Part shown: piece by piece, positions 20,011 to 21,642 of the stretch
Position numbering within the stretch: position 1 is the first letter of the stretch
How the letters are laid out: each line of letters begins with the position of its first letter
Source of the DNA: Oppiella nova
Lineage: Eukaryota > Arthropoda > Arachnida > Sarcoptiformes > Oppiidae
Assembly (NCBI GenBank): GCA_905397405.1
Contig: CAJPVJ010000667.1
Span: 1 to 21,642, forward strand
Length of the DNA: 21,642 nt
Direction of reading: 5' to 3'
Translations under genes and position numbers: made by a program
Notes under the pieces: model-generated
The model's database searches: none
What the model saw: only the letters and a program-made list of their open reading frames with translations
What the model was told of the DNA's origin: nothing

Positions 20011-21045
20011 AAATATTCCGCATTTGCTTAACTCTGAACAACAATTACTAATAAATAGCAAGCAAAATATACTGTATGAAGACCGCGAGATATGGGGTCA
20101 TTTTTACAGAAACGGAAATTTTAAAAAAATGGTTTTTGAGTCCCCTTTAGCAAATAACAATCAATCAAATTTCAATTAAAACAACATTAATATTCATTTA
20201 TTTATCAAAATAATTGTATATTGATATTAATAAAACATTTGTAAAACATCAAATATATAATGCATAGATTAACATACATGGGCTCCTGAGCCCACTAATA
20301 CCTTTTTGTAATTAATATATAATTAAGTATCGTTAGTTTGGTCTTTAATATCTTCCGGGAAAAATAATTCCTTATGCTCGAGCCACGAAGTATATTTTGG
20401 TTTAGTTTTTGACAATTTTGGGGGTGGCTCACTGTATGTATCAGGCTTACTTGTGGGTTTGATTGTAGTTAGTTTATTTTCTATATAATTACGATGATAT
20501 ATTAAATATTAATGAGTCATTAATAATGACATTAAAATAAAAAATAAGAATATATCTGACAAACGATGTTTTGTTACCCAATTTTGTGAAATAGTATGAA
20601 CATCTAAGTCCATTACATTTTCATTGAAATTTAACATTTTTCCAAATATTTCTTAACGTTACAACAAATTTAAAACCTTAATTACGTATTAAAATATAAT
20701 TTATGCGTTTAAATATAATAAACATTTATATGAGCATATTAATTCATGCAATTATTACACAAACATTAAATAACCTTGGCTTTTATTCAAACTCATATGT
20801 CTATGTTTGTCGTCTTTTTATATTACTTTTACAATAAATATTTTTTGAATTGCATATGATTAAACACTTTAATCATATTACTCTAATTTAAATTGACATT
20901 TGCCCCTTTGCCACAAAACCATTTTTTATGAATTTCCGTTTCTCTAAAAATGACCCCATATCTCGAGGTCTGACTGTATGTATAACTAACTTCATATATT
21001 TATTCAGAGTTAAACAATTACGGATTATTTTGAAATTAAACTGAC
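20010..21045. repeat. Long inverted repeat (arms about 145 bp, loop about 740 bp)
   Basis: The left arm at about 20010-20155 contains GAGATATGGGGTCATTTTTA and AGAAACGGAAATT. It is matched in reverse complement by about 20898-21045, which contains TTTCCGTTTCTCTAAAAATG and CCCCATATCTCGAGGTC. The inner arm end GACTGTATGTATA suggests a Tc1/mariner-like TIR with TA target (TACAGTC when read inward). The similarity extends outside this TIR (TTAACTCTGAA on both sides), so the structure may be an element nested in an older palindrome. Confidence 0.65.
20323..20637 (-). CDS. Possible small two-exon gene inside the long inverted repeat
   Basis: On the minus strand an ATG at 20637 opens a 42-codon frame (to 20509): MLNFNENVMDLDVHTISQ, then a hydrophobic run IFLFFILMSLLM. 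Lower down, an AG acceptor at 20482-20481 opens a 52-codon frame, 20480-20323, with KPTSKPDTYSEPPPKLSK and LEHKELFFPEDIKD before TAA. This second part has coding-like composition and is unlike the surrounding DNA. A phase-compatible donor (GTTTGT, at about 20567) would remove the hydrophobic run. I do not recognise the product, and the splice model is uncertain. Confidence 0.35.
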
Positions 21046-21429
21046 TGACCAACAGTTCACTATTTAAGTGGGCAGTTAACTATTTGAGATTCACTAGTTA
21101 CTGTATTGTATAGTTATTTCATACAATATTTTATGATATTTTGCCAGTTTGTGCAATTCTTAAAAACCAAATATTAAATTTACATTCTAAAACATGTAAA
21201 AACACAGTATAGACTATACTATAGAATCTATATTATAGATAAACTTATGTTCTTTTTCACCATTCATTTTCATCGGCTGCTAAGTACTGTACTGTTTATA
21301 GCGAATTATTTAAAACGGAGTTTAAGATCACTTTCTTATTCCTTACTCATAATAGTGTATGTAATTAATAATTACAATGTATATTTTTACAATCGACAGA
21401 CTATTTCAGTAAATATAATTCCTAATAAG
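21046..21429. other. Upstream region of kinase gene
   Basis: AT-rich. A short palindrome-like stretch around 21205-21240 (TATAGACTATACTATAGAATCTATATTATAGAT) is visible. The kinase frame is open from 21247, but the residues before 21430 have no kinase character, so they are more likely leader. Confidence 0.35.
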
Positions 21430-21577
21430 ATGTTAACAATGAAATATGTTATCAATAGTTACGAAAAAACTTTCGATCAATTATCATTCATTGGAAAGGG
21501 TGGATTTGGGAGTGTATATAAAGTCAGAGACAAAACTACAGATGAAATATTTGCCATCAAGTTAATCCCATTTAAAG
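21430..21577 (+). CDS. Protein kinase, first coding exon (3' partial)
   Basis: Starting at ATG 21430, the frame reads MLTMKYVINSYEKTFDQL, then IGKGGFGSVYKV (glycine loop, GxGxFGxV) and EIFAIKLI, where the Lys is the ATP-binding VAIK lysine. A GTATTC donor at 21578 ends the exon in phase 1. This is subdomains I-II of a eukaryotic protein kinase, and the rest lies beyond the window. An upstream ATG at 21247 in the same frame is possible but would add an unusual hydrophobic leader, so I prefer 21430. The subfamily cannot be told from 49 residues. Confidence 0.75.
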
Positions 21578-21642
21578 GTATTCATTGTCGTGATATGAGA
21601 TTTTAAAATGAAATGACATGGAATAATTTCTTTCTAAGATTT

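Overview
The window is AT-rich, intron-rich animal nuclear DNA. Most introns are only 50-100 nt and have clean GT..AG borders. Nuclear-receptor-type zinc fingers and caspase folds are both metazoan, and the compact AT-rich layout suggests a small invertebrate. A mite is my best guess, but this is inference. There are no rRNA, tRNA or CRISPR features and no bacterial-style genes.

The window is dominated by a tandem, same-strand (+) family of at least five related loci, here called A to E. The full architecture, read exon by exon, has four parts. First comes a degenerate nuclear-receptor-type two-finger DNA-binding domain (DBD). It is followed by a low-complexity Asn/Gln/Ser/Thr linker with basic clusters, then a helical segment whose second half resembles the end of a CARD. 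Last is a complete caspase (C14, p20+p10) fold that has lost its catalytic His and Cys. I know of no described protein family with this combination, and I see no ligand-binding domain.

Layout: gene A (18-1860, 5' end outside the window); promoter and leader of B (about 2611-2814); gene B (3041-7322, with an in-frame stop in one middle exon and a transposon-like element in a long intron); gene C (8662-9724, DBD absent and pseudo-caspase mostly deleted); repeat-rich intergenic DNA (about 9725-12200); two successive promoter/leader modules (12229-12436 and about 13600-13879); gene D (14356-17712, the only complete open gene, 11 exons, 791 aa, with an internal exon-pair duplication); a decayed protein-kinase fragment (17996-18250); a further promoter with a linker-only remnant, E (18833-19798); a long inverted repeat enclosing a possible small minus-strand gene (about 20010-21045); and the first exon of a protein kinase (21430-21577) running off the window.

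The promoters share a recurring grammar: CT repeat, TGACGTAA, a CGTTCA element, TATA box, then a leader exon ending in GTAAGT. In the second D promoter CGTTCA is expanded to four perfect 8-bp repeats. CGTTCA resembles a nuclear-receptor half-site, so the family may bind its own promoters (inference). The working hypothesis is a lineage-specific family of DNA-binding pseudo-caspases that could act as transcriptional regulators or decoys in cell-death or immune signalling. No function is proven by the sequence.
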